This document shows, piece by piece, positions 33,550 through 42,351 of a stretch of 44,034 bases of DNA. The stretch is from NCBI GenBank assembly GCA_023399455.1, contig JAEWPN010000222.1:1-44034 (forward strand), read 5' to 3'. This stretch comes from Bacillota bacterium. Lineage in GTDB: Bacteria > Bacillota > Clostridia > Lachnospirales > Lachnospiraceae. The notes under the pieces are model-generated. The model did no database searches and had not been told where the DNA came from. It was given only the letters and a program-made list of their open reading frames with translations. Made by a program: the position numbers and the translations under genes. Each line of letters opens with the position of its first letter. Position 1 is the first letter of the stretch.

Positions 33550-34722
33550 ATGAAAGAATGGAAATTGCGCTATGGATTAAACCCGAATCAAATTCCCTCA
33601 AAAGTGTATGTACAGAATGGAGAGCTGCCCTTTATAATATTAAATGGAAGTCCCGGATATATCAACTTAATGGATGCTTTGAATGGCTGGCAGCTTGCCA
33701 GGGAATTAAAGGAGGCGACCGGCTTGGCTTCGGCAGCGTCCTTCAAGCATGTAAGCCCTGCGGGAGCAGGGACAGCAACGCCTCTGCCGGAGTCACTTCT
33801 TCAGGCTTATCACTTAGGGGAGCAGGAATTATCGCCTATTGCCATCGCTTATGCGAGAGCCAGGGGAACCGATAGGATGTCGTCATATGGGGATTTTATT
33901 GCGCTGTCCGATGTCTGTGACATACAGACGGCACGGCTGATAAATAGAGAGGTGTCGGATGGTATCATAGCTCCGGCATATACGGAGGAAGCATTGGCAC
34001 TGCTTAAAAACAAGAAAAAGGGAATGTATCTGATTCTGGAGATGGATCAAGAGTTTCAGCCCGATGACATAGAAAAAAGGGAGATATTCGGCATTACATT
34101 CGAGCAGGAAAGAAATGCGGTAAAAATTACGGAAGAGCAATTAAAAAACATTTCTACTATAAGGAAGGAAATGCCTAGGGAAGCCGTTCGTGATTTGTTG
34201 ATTGCATTGATAACGCTTAAATTTACCCAGTCTAACTCCGTATGCTATGCATTCGACGGGCAAACGATCGGAGTAGGAGCGGGCCAGCAATCAAGAATCC
34301 ACTGCGTTCGCCTGGCAGGCGATAAGGCGGATATCTGGCAGCTTAGACAGCATCCCCACATACTGTCGCTGCCCTTCCATGAGAAAACGAAGCTTGTAGA
34401 CAGGGATAATGCAATCGACCTTTTACTGAGCGGCGAACCGGAGGCCGTGACGGAGGGCGATAGCTGGAAAAGTCTTTTTATGAAAAAACCCAGGCTTCTT
34501 TCTTCCTGCGAAAAAAAAGAATGGTTAAGGCAAAGCAGAGATGTTTCGCTTGGCTCAGATGCCTTTTTTCCCTTTGGAGATAATATTGAAAGAGCTGTTA
34601 AAAGCGGCGTATCATATGTTGCGCAGGCAGGCGGGTCTATGCGTGATGATAATGTAATTGAGACCTGTAATAAGTATGGCATTGTAATGGCGATGACCGG
34701 AATAAGGCTGTTTCATCATTGA
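33550..34722 (+). CDS. Stand-alone AICAR formyltransferase (purH C-domain-like)
   Basis: The ATG at 33550 lies 10 nt after TTAGGAGG; the frame open from 33430 runs through the riboswitch and is not coding. The 390-aa product corresponds to the formyltransferase part of PurH, without the IMP cyclohydrolase domain. SFKHVSPAGAG holds the catalytic Lys-His pair. SNSVCYAFDGQTIGVGAGQQSR and the C-terminal FPFGDNIERA..VAQAGGSMRDD are family signatures. It transfers a formyl group from 10-formyl-THF to AICAR in purine synthesis. A separate cyclohydrolase must exist elsewhere. Confidence 0.9.
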   Translation: MKEWKLRYGLNPNQIPSKVYVQNGELPFIILNGSPGYINLMDALNGWQLARELKEATGLASAASFKHVSPAGAGTATPLPESLLQAYHLGEQELSPIAIAYARARGTDRMSSYGDFIALSDVCDIQTARLINREVSDGIIAPAYTEEALALLKNKKKGMYLILEMDQEFQPDDIEKREIFGITFEQERNAVKITEEQLKNISTIRKEMPREAVRDLLIALITLKFTQSNSVCYAFDGQTIGVGAGQQSRIHCVRLAGDKADIWQLRQHPHILSLPFHEKTKLVDRDNAIDLLLSGEPEAVTEGDSWKSLFMKKPRLLSSCEKKEWLRQSRDVSLGSDAFFPFGDNIERAVKSGVSYVAQAGGSMRDDNVIETCNKYGIVMAMTGIRLFHH

Positions 34723-34782
34723 ATTTACACGCTGGCTATTTTATAGGTAAATTTTCCATTCAGCATACAAAGATTTATTGAC

Positions 34783-34811
34783 AAGCACAGTAACCGCAAA
34801 TACACTTATTA
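34783..34811 (+). promoter_or_regulatory. Decayed promoter of the first cassette copy
   Basis: TTGACA, 17 bp, TACACT. It corresponds in position to the stronger TTGACG-17-TATAGT before the second copy, with a weakened -10. Confidence 0.5.
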
Positions 34812-34812
34812 G

Positions 34813-34978
34813 ATGAATAATGTTCAAGATAGCAACGAGGAAGGTGTTAAGATATGTTGATGAGCTGCTTCGCTATCGAAGAGAAGTTGCAAAGAGTACA
34901 AGAGAAGCCGTAATGAATTTGAAGGCTTCGGATATGAAAAGAGAAGTTTTGCCGGGCGCATTAGAATCAGAGGGATAA
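34813..34978 (+). pseudogene. Remnant of a DinB-like gene (cassette copy 1)
   Basis: The frame starts MNNVQDSN, then 19 extra bases at about 34837-34855 shift it. The continuing segment VDELLRYRREVAKSTREAVM..LKASDMKREVLPGAL matches copy 2 (41789-41898) almost exactly. Copy 1 then jumps to a stop at 34976 where copy 2 continues with ADILAVGGVTGHPDS. The family call as DinB-like is from memory and tentative; the homology between the two copies is seen directly. Confidence 0.7.
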
Positions 34979-35020
34979 AATGAGAAAACATAAAATGAGT
35001 AATCAAAGGAGCGGTATGAG

Positions 35021-35227
35021 ATAAGCAAATATAATTCTTTATGGGAATATGTACAAAAAAACGGAAGTACGTCATTTAAACTTACTTTGGATGAGATTAA
35101 GGATATTGCGGGAATACCGCTGGATCACTCTTTCTTGAATTATAAAAAGGAACTGACGGAGTATGGGTATCAGGTCGGTAAGATATCCATGAAAGAGCAA
35201 ACGGTCATTTTTAATAAAATGGATTAG
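35021..35227 (+). pseudogene. Start-less copy of the 68-aa protein gene (cassette copy 1)
   Basis: Codon for codon the same length as the intact gene at 42133-42339 and highly similar, but the start ATG has become ATA. The overlapping upstream mini-ORF (34980-35024, 14 codons) now stops in TAA instead of TGA for the same reason. The rest of the frame is open, so this is a recent loss. Confidence 0.75.
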
Positions 35228-35239
35228 GAGTAAACTGGT

Positions 35240-35810
35240 ATGGATGCTGTCAATAAAACCCTATACATTCCTTTATTCGGAAAAGCGGCAGTAAGTTAAA
35301 AAGGTATCATAATCAAAGATTCCAAAGCTGAAGAAATATGGGAAAAGGAAGGCTTTGCATTACATGGAAAGGCTAAGTCGAGGTGGCTGACCTATTACAT
35401 GGCTATGAGAGCGCACGTATTTGATGAATGGACAAAGAAGCAGCTTCAGAAATATCCGGAAGCGATTGTTTTGCACATCGGATGTGGAATGGACAGCCGC
35501 GTCGAAAGGACCAATGCGTCCGAGAGGATTTGGTATGATATCGATTATCCGTCGGTAATACAAGAAAGAATGCAATATTTCGAGGAATCCGGCAATTACC
35601 GGATGCTGAGTGCCGATGCTGCTGGCACTTAAACCAATTCACCCATGTACTTTTGCTGATGGATTGCTATACAGTTTTCGGAGCAAAAGCATCCGGGTTT
35701 AAAAATCCGGTAAATGATGTAGGTGCGAAAATCGTTTCGGGCATCGATCATCAGGAGGTACTAGAGCAAAACGAGGGGATACATTACATTATGAAATCGC
35801 GCTGAACATG
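35240..35810 (+). pseudogene. LCM-type methyltransferase pseudogene (cassette copy 1)
   Basis: Matches the intact gene at 42352-43143. A Gln codon (CAA in copy 2) is TAA here at 35297-35299, codon 20. Near 35618 about 105 bp are missing, between short similar sequences (CTTCTGACAC and TTTCTGGCACTT in copy 2). The 3' end fades out near 35810. The cofactor motif HIGCGMDSRVER remains. Confidence 0.85.
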
Positions 35811-35911
35811 GTAAAGCTTGTTTTGCTGTCTTTACTGTCATTTCCAGAACCTTGTTTAGGTAAGAAAATTTCTGTTTCATATATAGAGCAAGACTGTGAG
35901 GAGGGAGAGAA

Positions 35912-37321
35912 ATGCTTTACATTGACCGAGAGAACAATGTACCGATATATCAGCAAATTTATGAGCAAATGAAACGAGACATACTAACCGGAAAATTACC
36001 GGTAGGCTCGCGCGTCATCTCCACAAGAATGCTGGCCGGCGAGTTACAGGTTGGCAGAAACTCGGTAGAAAATGCCTATGATCAACTTAGGCTGGAGGGA
36101 TATATCACAAGTATACCGGGTTCAGGGTATATCGTGAAAGAATTAGAGTTTGATTTGATCCAGGAACCACTTAAGAAACAAAGACAAAAAGAGCTGCCGG
36201 TGGAATTTCCTGTCATATTTTCAGACAAAATTAAGTACAGCTTTCAGTATGGCGAGCTTGATACTGCTAATTTCCCCAAGAAGCTCTGGCGGACGTATAC
36301 GGTGAACGTTCTGGATGAACCGCTGGCACATTCGCTGCACAGTTATGCAGACGGAAAGGGTGATCCTCAGCTGCGCCGGCAGATAAAGAAATATCTTTAT
36401 CTCAGCCGGGGAGTACGATGCGAAACAGAACAGATTATCCTTTGCAGCGGTACCCAGTCAGCATTAGAGATTATAATAAGAATATTTTCGGGCGAGAAAA
36501 CCGTAGCAATGGAAGAACCATGTTATGACGGTGCAGAAGCAGTATTTCAAAGCAACGGCTTTAAATTACTTCCTGTTCCGGTCCGTGAGGACGGAATTGA
36601 TTTGCAAAAGCTTTCGTTGCTATCGGTTCCAATGGTTTATATCTCACCCTCACACCAGTTCCCGACAGGGGCGGTCATGCCAATTCATAACCGGATGGAG
36701 ATATTAAATCTTGCACGCAAGCGAGACATGATTATTATTGAAGATGATTACGACAGTGAGTTTCGGTATAAGGGCAGACCTATTCCATCATTGCAATCTA
36801 TCGATCAAGCCGGGCGCGTGATCTATGTTGGGACTTTTTCCAAGGCTTTATCACCGGGGCTGCGGATGTCCTACTTGGTGTTGCCAACTTGGTTATTAGC
36901 TGCTTACCGGGAAAAATACAGAAGATATCAATGCACAGTTCCGCTGATTGAGCAAAAGGTACTATGCCGTTTCATACAAGACGGACACTGGGAAAAGCAT
37001 ATTCGAAGGATTTGCATTAGTCAGAAGAAAAAGCAGGATACCCTGATTGCAGCCATCCGGCATTACATAGGCGACCGGGTCCGGGTTTATGGTCATCATG
37101 CCGGATTACACATACTACTTGAGTTTATGGATGGGCAGCATGAGGAAACTCTCGTGCAAAAAGCACAGCGATATGGTGTTCAGGTGTGTCCGGTATCTCC
37201 GTTTTGGCTGGAAAGAAGCAGCTATTCGGATAACACTGTAGTACTGGGATATGGAAAGATAAAAGAAGAAGATATTGTACCTGCGATAGAGCTTTTAAAC
37301 AAGGCATGGTTTAAAGAGTAA
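35912..37321 (+). CDS. MocR-family (GntR-aminotransferase) regulator, PdxR-like
   Basis: A 469-aa fusion. Residues 1-75 form a GntR winged helix (VPIYQQIYEQMKRDILTGKL, LQVGRNSVENAYDQLRLEGY). Residues about 110-465 form a fold-type I aminotransferase domain with PLP-binding IIEDDYDSEFRY and the Schiff-base Lys in VGTFSKALSPGLRMSY. GAGGAGGGAG precedes the ATG. MocR proteins use PLP or an amino compound as effector and usually activate a neighbouring gene. The Nim-like flavoprotein 121 bp downstream, behind direct repeats, is the likely target. Confidence 0.9.
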   Translation: MLYIDRENNVPIYQQIYEQMKRDILTGKLPVGSRVISTRMLAGELQVGRNSVENAYDQLRLEGYITSIPGSGYIVKELEFDLIQEPLKKQRQKELPVEFPVIFSDKIKYSFQYGELDTANFPKKLWRTYTVNVLDEPLAHSLHSYADGKGDPQLRRQIKKYLYLSRGVRCETEQIILCSGTQSALEIIIRIFSGEKTVAMEEPCYDGAEAVFQSNGFKLLPVPVREDGIDLQKLSLLSVPMVYISPSHQFPTGAVMPIHNRMEILNLARKRDMIIIEDDYDSEFRYKGRPIPSLQSIDQAGRVIYVGTFSKALSPGLRMSYLVLPTWLLAAYREKYRRYQCTVPLIEQKVLCRFIQDGHWEKHIRRICISQKKKQDTLIAAIRHYIGDRVRVYGHHAGLHILLEFMDGQHEETLVQKAQRYGVQVCPVSPFWLERSSYSDNTVVLGYGKIKEEDIVPAIELLNKAWFKE

Positions 37322-37326
37322 ATAAA

Positions 37327-37387
37327 ACTGTATCCTATAAAAATTCCGATACTGTCTCTTATAAATGAGACTGTATTGCTGTATAAT
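37327..37387 (+). promoter_or_regulatory. Direct-repeat operator and promoter of the Nim-like gene
   Basis: Two direct repeats, ACTGTATCCTATAAA (37327-37341) and ACTGTCTCTTATAAA (37351-37365), agree at 13 of 15 positions with a 24-bp period. A third ACTGTATT begins at 37370. The -10 TATAAT (37382-37387) has no good -35 (TTATAA at 17 bp), as expected for an activator-dependent MocR promoter. Confidence 0.7.
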
Positions 37388-37442
37388 TGCTTATTATCTA
37401 CAATAAGATTTGGTATGGAATTGACTAAAGGAGGATATTGAT

Positions 37443-37916
37443 ATGCAATACAGAATGAAAACTCACTCTTTATCAGAAGAACGGCTGAATGATTTATTGT
37501 CCAGAGCACAAACGGGTTGCCTGGCTACGCTCAATGCAGACGGCACCCCATATAATACTCCGGTTCACTTTGTCTATATAAACGGGAGCATCTATGTGCA
37601 TGGATTGCCAAAAGGACAAAAGATTGACAACATCCTTCATGACAGAAAAGTAGGATTTACTGTGTATGATATGCAGGAACTTCTGTTTGATGCGAGCGGT
37701 AAGCCTTGTGACACGAATACAAAATATGAGAGTATAATTGCAACAGGAAGCGCCGCTTTGGTCAAGGACATAGGAGAGAAAAAAATGGTGCTACAGAAAA
37801 TCGTGGAAAAATATACGCCCAATTTGACGAACGTACCGCTTCCCGAAAATATGGTCAGAGGTACTGCCGTAATACGAATCAGTGTTGTTGAGCTGACGGG
37901 AAAGTATTATGAATAA
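37443..37916 (+). CDS. Pyridoxamine 5'-phosphate oxidase-like flavoprotein (NimA-like)
   Basis: A 157-aa split-barrel FMN protein. The segment GCLATLNADGTPYNTPVHFVYINGSIYVHG followed by GQKIDNILHDRKVGFTVYD is typical of the Nim/PNPOx-like group. AAAGGAGG precedes the ATG. Some relatives reduce nitroimidazole drugs; most have unknown substrates, so resistance should not be assumed. Its promoter carries repeats fit for the MocR regulator upstream. Its 3' end overlaps the convergent GNAT gene by 38 bp. Confidence 0.85.
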   Translation: MQYRMKTHSLSEERLNDLLSRAQTGCLATLNADGTPYNTPVHFVYINGSIYVHGLPKGQKIDNILHDRKVGFTVYDMQELLFDASGKPCDTNTKYESIIATGSAALVKDIGEKKMVLQKIVEKYTPNLTNVPLPENMVRGTAVIRISVVELTGKYYE

Positions 37917-38805
37917 CCTCGTTATTATGAAAGTTATTTTTATGCTTATCCATAAGCTGATATGATAAACGATAATACGGGATTCTTCCGGTCTCCTCAA
38001 ACCCCATTTTCTCAGCAAGTTTTCTGGAACCGAAATTCCCGGAGTTGCAAGACCATACAGGTTCCATGCCATTATCCAGACAATGATCGATTAATCGGGT
38101 GCATACCCTTGCTGCAAAACCTGAACCACGATATTCTTTACTAGTCTCGATACCAATTTCAAGTTTACGGCCTATAGCAAAAGAGGCAAAAGCAGTAGAA
38201 GCCCAAATTCCCTGTCCTAATAAGAGAGTAAACCCAATCCCATACTTTTCGAAATCACAAGAGTTGTTCCAAAAATATCTTGGTATTACACTTCCATTCA
38301 TTTGATCAAACATGTTTTTGGTAGTCAAAACAATATTGACATGTTTCTTGGAGATGTTTCTTCTGAAGGCATGATATTTTTCTTTTCTAAAGATAAAATT
38401 GATCCTCTGAAATTCTAAGATTTTATCCGCTTCCATCTCAGTCATTTCATTATACTGTTCTTCCGGCCCCTTTTTTATTAAATGATCTCCTAAAAGGGTA
38501 TTCATCTTTGTATATAGTGCTGATGGATATACCTGCAGCCATTCTGTTCTATTCCGGTTTTTATTGGAATTGCACATATACAGTTTTAATTCTTCATAAA
38601 AACTTTCTTTACCATTTTCTCCATAAAGTAATGCCATCCCATAGGGGTGCCGGATATAAAATGAAGCCGGTGAAGAACTATTATCAACCCAAACTTTCCC
38701 ATCAACTTTTCGCTCCAATACAGACATAGCAAACAATGTATTAATTTCTACAGTCTGTAAAGCCGGAATGAGGCTTGAAAATTTTTCTGCTTTTAATTCA
38801 ATCAT
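37879..38805 (-). CDS. GNAT-family N-acetyltransferase
   Basis: A 308-aa protein with the GNAT core at its C-terminal half: LEIGIETSKEYRGSGFAARVCTRLIDHCL holds the acetyl-CoA pyrophosphate loop (RGSGFA), and NSGNFGSRKLAEKMGFEETG the final strand. The N-terminal half is a family-specific extension (GNAT_acetyltran-type). The ATG follows AAGGGAGAAA. It reads divergently from the second MocR gene over a 123-bp gap, which makes it a plausible target of that regulator. Confidence 0.82.
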   Translation of the reverse strand: MIELKAEKFSSLIPALQTVEINTLFAMSVLERKVDGKVWVDNSSSPASFYIRHPYGMALLYGENGKESFYEELKLYMCNSNKNRNRTEWLQVYPSALYTKMNTLLGDHLIKKGPEEQYNEMTEMEADKILEFQRINFIFRKEKYHAFRRNISKKHVNIVLTTKNMFDQMNGSVIPRYFWNNSCDFEKYGIGFTLLLGQGIWASTAFASFAIGRKLEIGIETSKEYRGSGFAARVCTRLIDHCLDNGMEPVWSCNSGNFGSRKLAEKMGFEETGRIPYYRLSYQLMDKHKNNFHNNEVIHNTFPSAQQH

Positions 38806-38928
38806 GAGTATTTCTCCCTTTTTTTTTTATAGATCTTAGTATATAATATGACTATTGATAGGTCAAATTATTAGAATCCAATCTGTACTACTACAGTTTA
38901 TTTTCTATCGCCGGGAAGGGTAAAGTAC

Positions 38929-40287
38929 ATGTTGAAAGTGGAAATAGTTAAAAAATATATTATAGATGAGATCAGACAAAGAAAGATTATGGAAGGACAA
39001 AGGCTTCCCGGATGCAGAGAAATAGCAAAAACCCTCTGTGTCAATAAAATCACGGTCAATAAGGCTTATAAAGCATTGGAAGAGGAACATGTTATTTATT
39101 GTGTACCGAGAGGCGGATACTATGTCATCAAGTCCTGCCATGAAAACGAACCATCATTAAAAACAATAGATTTTCAAACGGTAGTACCTGATAGCTCCTT
39201 AATTCCTTATCAATCCTTTACCCATGCTATTAACCTCTCTATTGAAGAAAATAAAAAGAAATTATTTCTGTACGATCCACCAATTGGCTTTACTGAATTG
39301 AGAGAATCTCTGAGGGAAAGATTTACACAGACCGGAATTTATGCTTCAAGTTCACAAATTATTGTCACAAACGGTGCACAGCAAGGAATCAATCTTGCAT
39401 TGAAATCCATTTTTGGATTTGAGAGAGAGGGAAAGCTCTTAGTGGAGTCTCCTACCTATCACGCAATTCAAGACATGGCCAAGGCACTAAATATCGACTG
39501 CGTTACTATCCGACGAGACTCTGCTGGCATAGACTTAAACGAGCTGGAATGCATTTTTCAGACAGAAAGGGTTAAAGCATTTTACATTATTCCAAGATTC
39601 CATAATCCAACAGGATATACGCTTACGGAAAATAATAAAAGTAAGATTGCGGATCTTTGTGGCCGTTATCGGATTCTAATGATTGAAGATGACTATTTAG
39701 CTGATCTGGGAACGGATAAAAGATGCCTGCCTTTACATTACTATGATACTAATCAGCTAACAATTTACATTCGTAGTTTTTCAAAAACATTTTTACCGGG
39801 AATCCGCTTAGGTGCAATGGTTGTCCCAGATACACTAAACAGCCTTATTATACAACAGAAATATTTATCCGATATCTGCACTTCCGGCATTGTACAAGGT
39901 GCATTGAATTTCTTTTTAACCTCGGGAATGTACGATCGGCATATTCGCAAAGTAAATGCATGTTACCGACAGAAATTAGTGAAAGCTAAAGCAATCCTGT
40001 CACATGCTGATTTACCCGGGCTATCTTTTCATGTACCAAAGCAGGGACTTTTTCTGTGGATTTTACTTCCAAATGTAATTTCTGCAGAACTGATTGCAGA
40101 AAAGCTCGTTCATGAAAATATATTAGTCACCCAATATCATATTTCCGAGGATGGACATCAAGGAATTCGTCTTTGCATTGCCGGTGTAACAAAACAAGAT
40201 TTAGATGCATTAGAGACCGTGATAGAAGTAATAAGAGAAGAAAGCGGTATAAAACAGAAAGGGAGTAAATATGTGGAAGAAAGATAA
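38929..40287 (+). CDS. Second MocR-family (GntR-aminotransferase) regulator
   Basis: A 452-aa fusion. An N-terminal GntR helix-turn-helix (CREIAKTLCVNKITVNKAYK) comes first. An aminotransferase domain then has IIPRFHNPTGYTL, MIEDDYLADLG and the PLP-Lys region YIRSFSKTFLPGIRLGAMV. It is clearly different from the regulator at 35912, so not a recent copy. GGGAAGGG lies upstream. The CPBP gene overlaps its last 17 bp, so the two are co-expressed. Likely targets are the divergent GNAT gene and this operon. Confidence 0.9.
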   Translation: MLKVEIVKKYIIDEIRQRKIMEGQRLPGCREIAKTLCVNKITVNKAYKALEEEHVIYCVPRGGYYVIKSCHENEPSLKTIDFQTVVPDSSLIPYQSFTHAINLSIEENKKKLFLYDPPIGFTELRESLRERFTQTGIYASSSQIIVTNGAQQGINLALKSIFGFEREGKLLVESPTYHAIQDMAKALNIDCVTIRRDSAGIDLNELECIFQTERVKAFYIIPRFHNPTGYTLTENNKSKIADLCGRYRILMIEDDYLADLGTDKRCLPLHYYDTNQLTIYIRSFSKTFLPGIRLGAMVVPDTLNSLIIQQKYLSDICTSGIVQGALNFFLTSGMYDRHIRKVNACYRQKLVKAKAILSHADLPGLSFHVPKQGLFLWILLPNVISAELIAEKLVHENILVTQYHISEDGHQGIRLCIAGVTKQDLDALETVIEVIREESGIKQKGSKYVEER

Positions 40288-41065
40288 ACAGGCTCCGGTT
40301 TGGGAGTTCCTTGGGTGGACTTTTTTAATCAACAGCATAAGTTACGCAATAAGTATAATTGGCGAGCAGACTGGCATATTATCCGGTTCTTTTGGGAGCA
40401 ATATCGATACCGTTGTTAGTACATTCATTGGTGGTGCCTCACCGCTTTATTCTACATATATAGTGCTTAAAAGACACGGTGATGTATCTGATATATCTGA
40501 TTTTATAGGACGTATTTTCAGTATCCCAAATGTAAAAAAAACAATAATAATTACAGCAGCTTTTTCTCTCGCCTTGCTAATTGCAGCAATACTGGCAGGA
40601 GAGCGCACAGAATACCCTTGGTATATTATCATTCCGGCAGTACCGCTTATGATATTGGGTGGTGGTTATGAGGAGATTGGTTGGCGCGGATTTTTACAGC
40701 CTGCGTTGGAAAAAAAGATGTCATATATACCGGCAGTGCTAATTGTAACTGTTGTTTGGTTCGCTTGGCATTTACCACTGTGGTTTATCAGCTTTTCCAA
40801 TCAATCGAGCTACGACCTTATACCATATGCACTTCAGTTGACCGTTAATGCTTTTGCTCTGGCTGCTATTTATAGAGTGTCGAAAAGTACCATTGCATGT
40901 GTTATGTTTCACGCTTGGGGAAATGCCATTGGTTCACTATATGAATGGAGTATGTTTGCCACTTTTCCTGTAAGTAAGATATTGCTGACATACGATTGTA
41001 TAGTTATTATCGCTTCAATTACTATCGATATATATGTTACTCGTAAGGATGCCGGGGCTATTTAA
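40271..41065 (+). CDS. CPBP-family intramembrane metalloprotease
   Basis: A 264-aa membrane protein with about seven or eight hydrophobic segments. All CPBP (Abi/CAAX) motifs are visible: EEIGWRG (EExxxR), WFAWHLPLW (FxxxH type) and FHAWGNAIG (HxxxN). AAGGGAG precedes the ATG, which overlaps the MocR gene by 17 bp. Such proteases process membrane substrates or give self-immunity to peptide bacteriocins, but no bacteriocin gene is nearby. Confidence 0.9.
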   Translation: MWKKDKQAPVWEFLGWTFLINSISYAISIIGEQTGILSGSFGSNIDTVVSTFIGGASPLYSTYIVLKRHGDVSDISDFIGRIFSIPNVKKTIIITAAFSLALLIAAILAGERTEYPWYIIIPAVPLMILGGGYEEIGWRGFLQPALEKKMSYIPAVLIVTVVWFAWHLPLWFISFSNQSSYDLIPYALQLTVNAFALAAIYRVSKSTIACVMFHAWGNAIGSLYEWSMFATFPVSKILLTYDCIVIIASITIDIYVTRKDAGAI

Positions 41066-41373
41066 AATGGTTTGCATTTAATATTCTCCTGTGTGTTCAT
41101 GGTTTGTAAATTGTTCCCCTGCATAAGACTACAGTACAAATTGCATACGGCAAGACCGGGCCGTTATACATAGGATTTCCTATTCCATGAACGGAATACT
41201 CATACGCGGCTGTTGTTGCCGATGCCACAGAAACAATTGACAAGATTTATAACTGCGCTTACTTTTAAGTGATTTTTGTTCTACATCTTTCAATTATGCC
41301 TCCAGAACATCAAGGATATCCGGAAGAATAAAATGGATTCCACCATATCTGTTTCCGTTCTCTGTACTTAAAA
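41066..41373. other. Non-coding decay zone
   Basis: No intact gene. A frame at about 41129-41269 reads TTVQIAYGKTGPLYIGFPIP, a stop, then TEYSYAAVVADATETIDKIY before a second stop, suggesting an old gene remnant with an internal stop. Its family is not recognised. Confidence 0.4.
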
Positions 41374-41688
41374 ATGTTAGATAAGGCAAGTTCCATATGG
41401 CATAATCTGCCCGGACGCGTATGGTATCTAAATTCACTTGCTGTGTCAAAATTCTATCAGAGGCAGGGCTTAGGGAGCAAAATAATTGCGGATTGTATCA
41501 TACCTTATATACAAGAAAAGAATGGCGGGATACTGACTCTTATTACCAATTCGGAGCAGAAACGTATATTTTATAAAAAGAATGGCTTTGAAGAGTTTCA
41601 TGAAATGATACTTCGCAGAAAAAACAAAAAGCTCGGCAATTGGAGCTATTGTATGAAAATAGATAAAAAAATGGACAGACTGACTTAA
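41374..41688 (+). pseudogene. Truncated GNAT acetyltransferase (C-terminal part)
   Basis: 104 codons hold the GNAT motif A (YLNSLAVSKFYQRQGLGSKI, acetyl-CoA loop QRQGLGS) and the end strand FYKKNGFEEFHEM, but the N-terminal 50-70 residues of the fold are missing. No ribosome site precedes the first ATG, and the upstream frame stops near 41325. It is probably a 5'-deleted gene. Confidence 0.65.
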
Positions 41689-41739
41689 CGGATAATTTGA
41701 AAATTCACAAATGGATTACAAATAATTATCATTTGATGC

Positions 41740-41768
41740 TTGACGCCATTGATGGCGCGCGTTATAGT
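41740..41768 (+). promoter_or_regulatory. Promoter of cassette copy 2
   Basis: TTGACG (41740-41745), 17 bp, TATAGT (41763-41768). The downstream part of the spacer and the -10 (CGCGTTATAGT) match the promoter before clpB at 43843-43871. Confidence 0.8.
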
Positions 41769-42000
41769 TCAAATTAGCCGCAATATTAATGTTGATGAGC
41801 TGCTTCGTTATCGAAAAGGAGTTGCGAAGAGTACAAGAGAAGTTTTAATGAATTTGAAGGCTTCGGATATGAAGAGAGAAGTTTTGCCGGGCGCATTAGC
41901 AGACATTTTAGCAGTTGGTGGTGTGACCGGGCATCCGGATTCCGTCTGGCTTTTGGACTATAATAAGAAGCTCTTTGCCGGCAATTATTTGGAAGGATAA
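41769..42000 (+). pseudogene. 5'-truncated DinB-like frame (cassette copy 2)
   Basis: The open frame formally begins at TTG in the promoter -35, so the N terminus cannot be translated from there. The frame reads VQISRNINVDELLRYRKGVA..TGHPDSVWLLDYNKKLFAGNYLEG with no ATG before 41848. Copy 1 keeps an ATG (MNNVQDSN) at the equivalent place. It may be a non-functional remnant now serving as leader, or use an alternative start. The stop is followed at once by the next ATG (TAATATG). Confidence 0.5.
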
Positions 42001-42001
42001 T

Positions 42002-42136
42002 ATGGGAAAGAAAAAAAGAGAGCATATTGTATTCGATCAGACGCTTAAGCCTAAAAAGAGCATTCCTTTTGGGGCTATAAATAAAGGTGGGGATGCAAAA
42101 CATAAAATGAACAGGCGAAGGAGTGGTATGAGATGA
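42002..42136 (+). CDS. Small basic protein, 44 aa
   Basis: Begins one base after the preceding stop and ends in ATGA overlapping the next gene's start. It encodes 44 residues rich in Lys and Arg (MGKKKREHIVFDQTLKPKKS, and ending MNRRRSGMR). A ribosome site GGAAGGA lies 5 nt upstream. The tight overlaps on both sides suggest it is translated, at least to couple the cassette genes. No family is recognised. In copy 1 most of it is deleted. Confidence 0.5.
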   Translation: MGKKKREHIVFDQTLKPKKSIPFGAINKGGDAKHKMNRRRSGMR

Positions 42137-42339
42137 GCAAATATAATTTGTTATGGGAATATGTACAAGAAAACGGCAGTACATCATTTAAACTTACTTT
42201 TGATGAAATTAAGGATATTGCGGGAATACCGATAGACCATTCCTTTTTAAATTATAAAAAGGAACTGACGGAGTACGGATATCAGGTAGGTAAAATATCC
42301 TTGAAAGAACAAACGGTTATTTTTAATAAAATGAATTAG
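42133..42339 (+). CDS. Hypothetical 68-aa protein (possibly DUF7662-like)
   Basis: Encodes 68 residues: YNLLWEYVQENGSTSFKLTF, then DEIKDIAGIPIDHSFLNYKK and a basic C-terminal strand. The pattern (a Leu-Trp-x-Tyr helix, then a 'TFDEI' segment) resembles small DUF7662 proteins; this is from memory. GCGAAGGAG precedes it. A near-identical but start-less copy at 35021-35227 keeps its length, and the conserved frame supports a real gene. Confidence 0.7.
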   Translation: MSKYNLLWEYVQENGSTSFKLTFDEIKDIAGIPIDHSFLNYKKELTEYGYQVGKISLKEQTVIFNKMN

Positions 42340-42351
42340 GAGTAAACCGAT

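Noticed and set aside
40271..41065. Bacteriocin immunity role for the CPBP protease
   Set aside because: No bacteriocin precursor, modification enzyme or exporter is found nearby.
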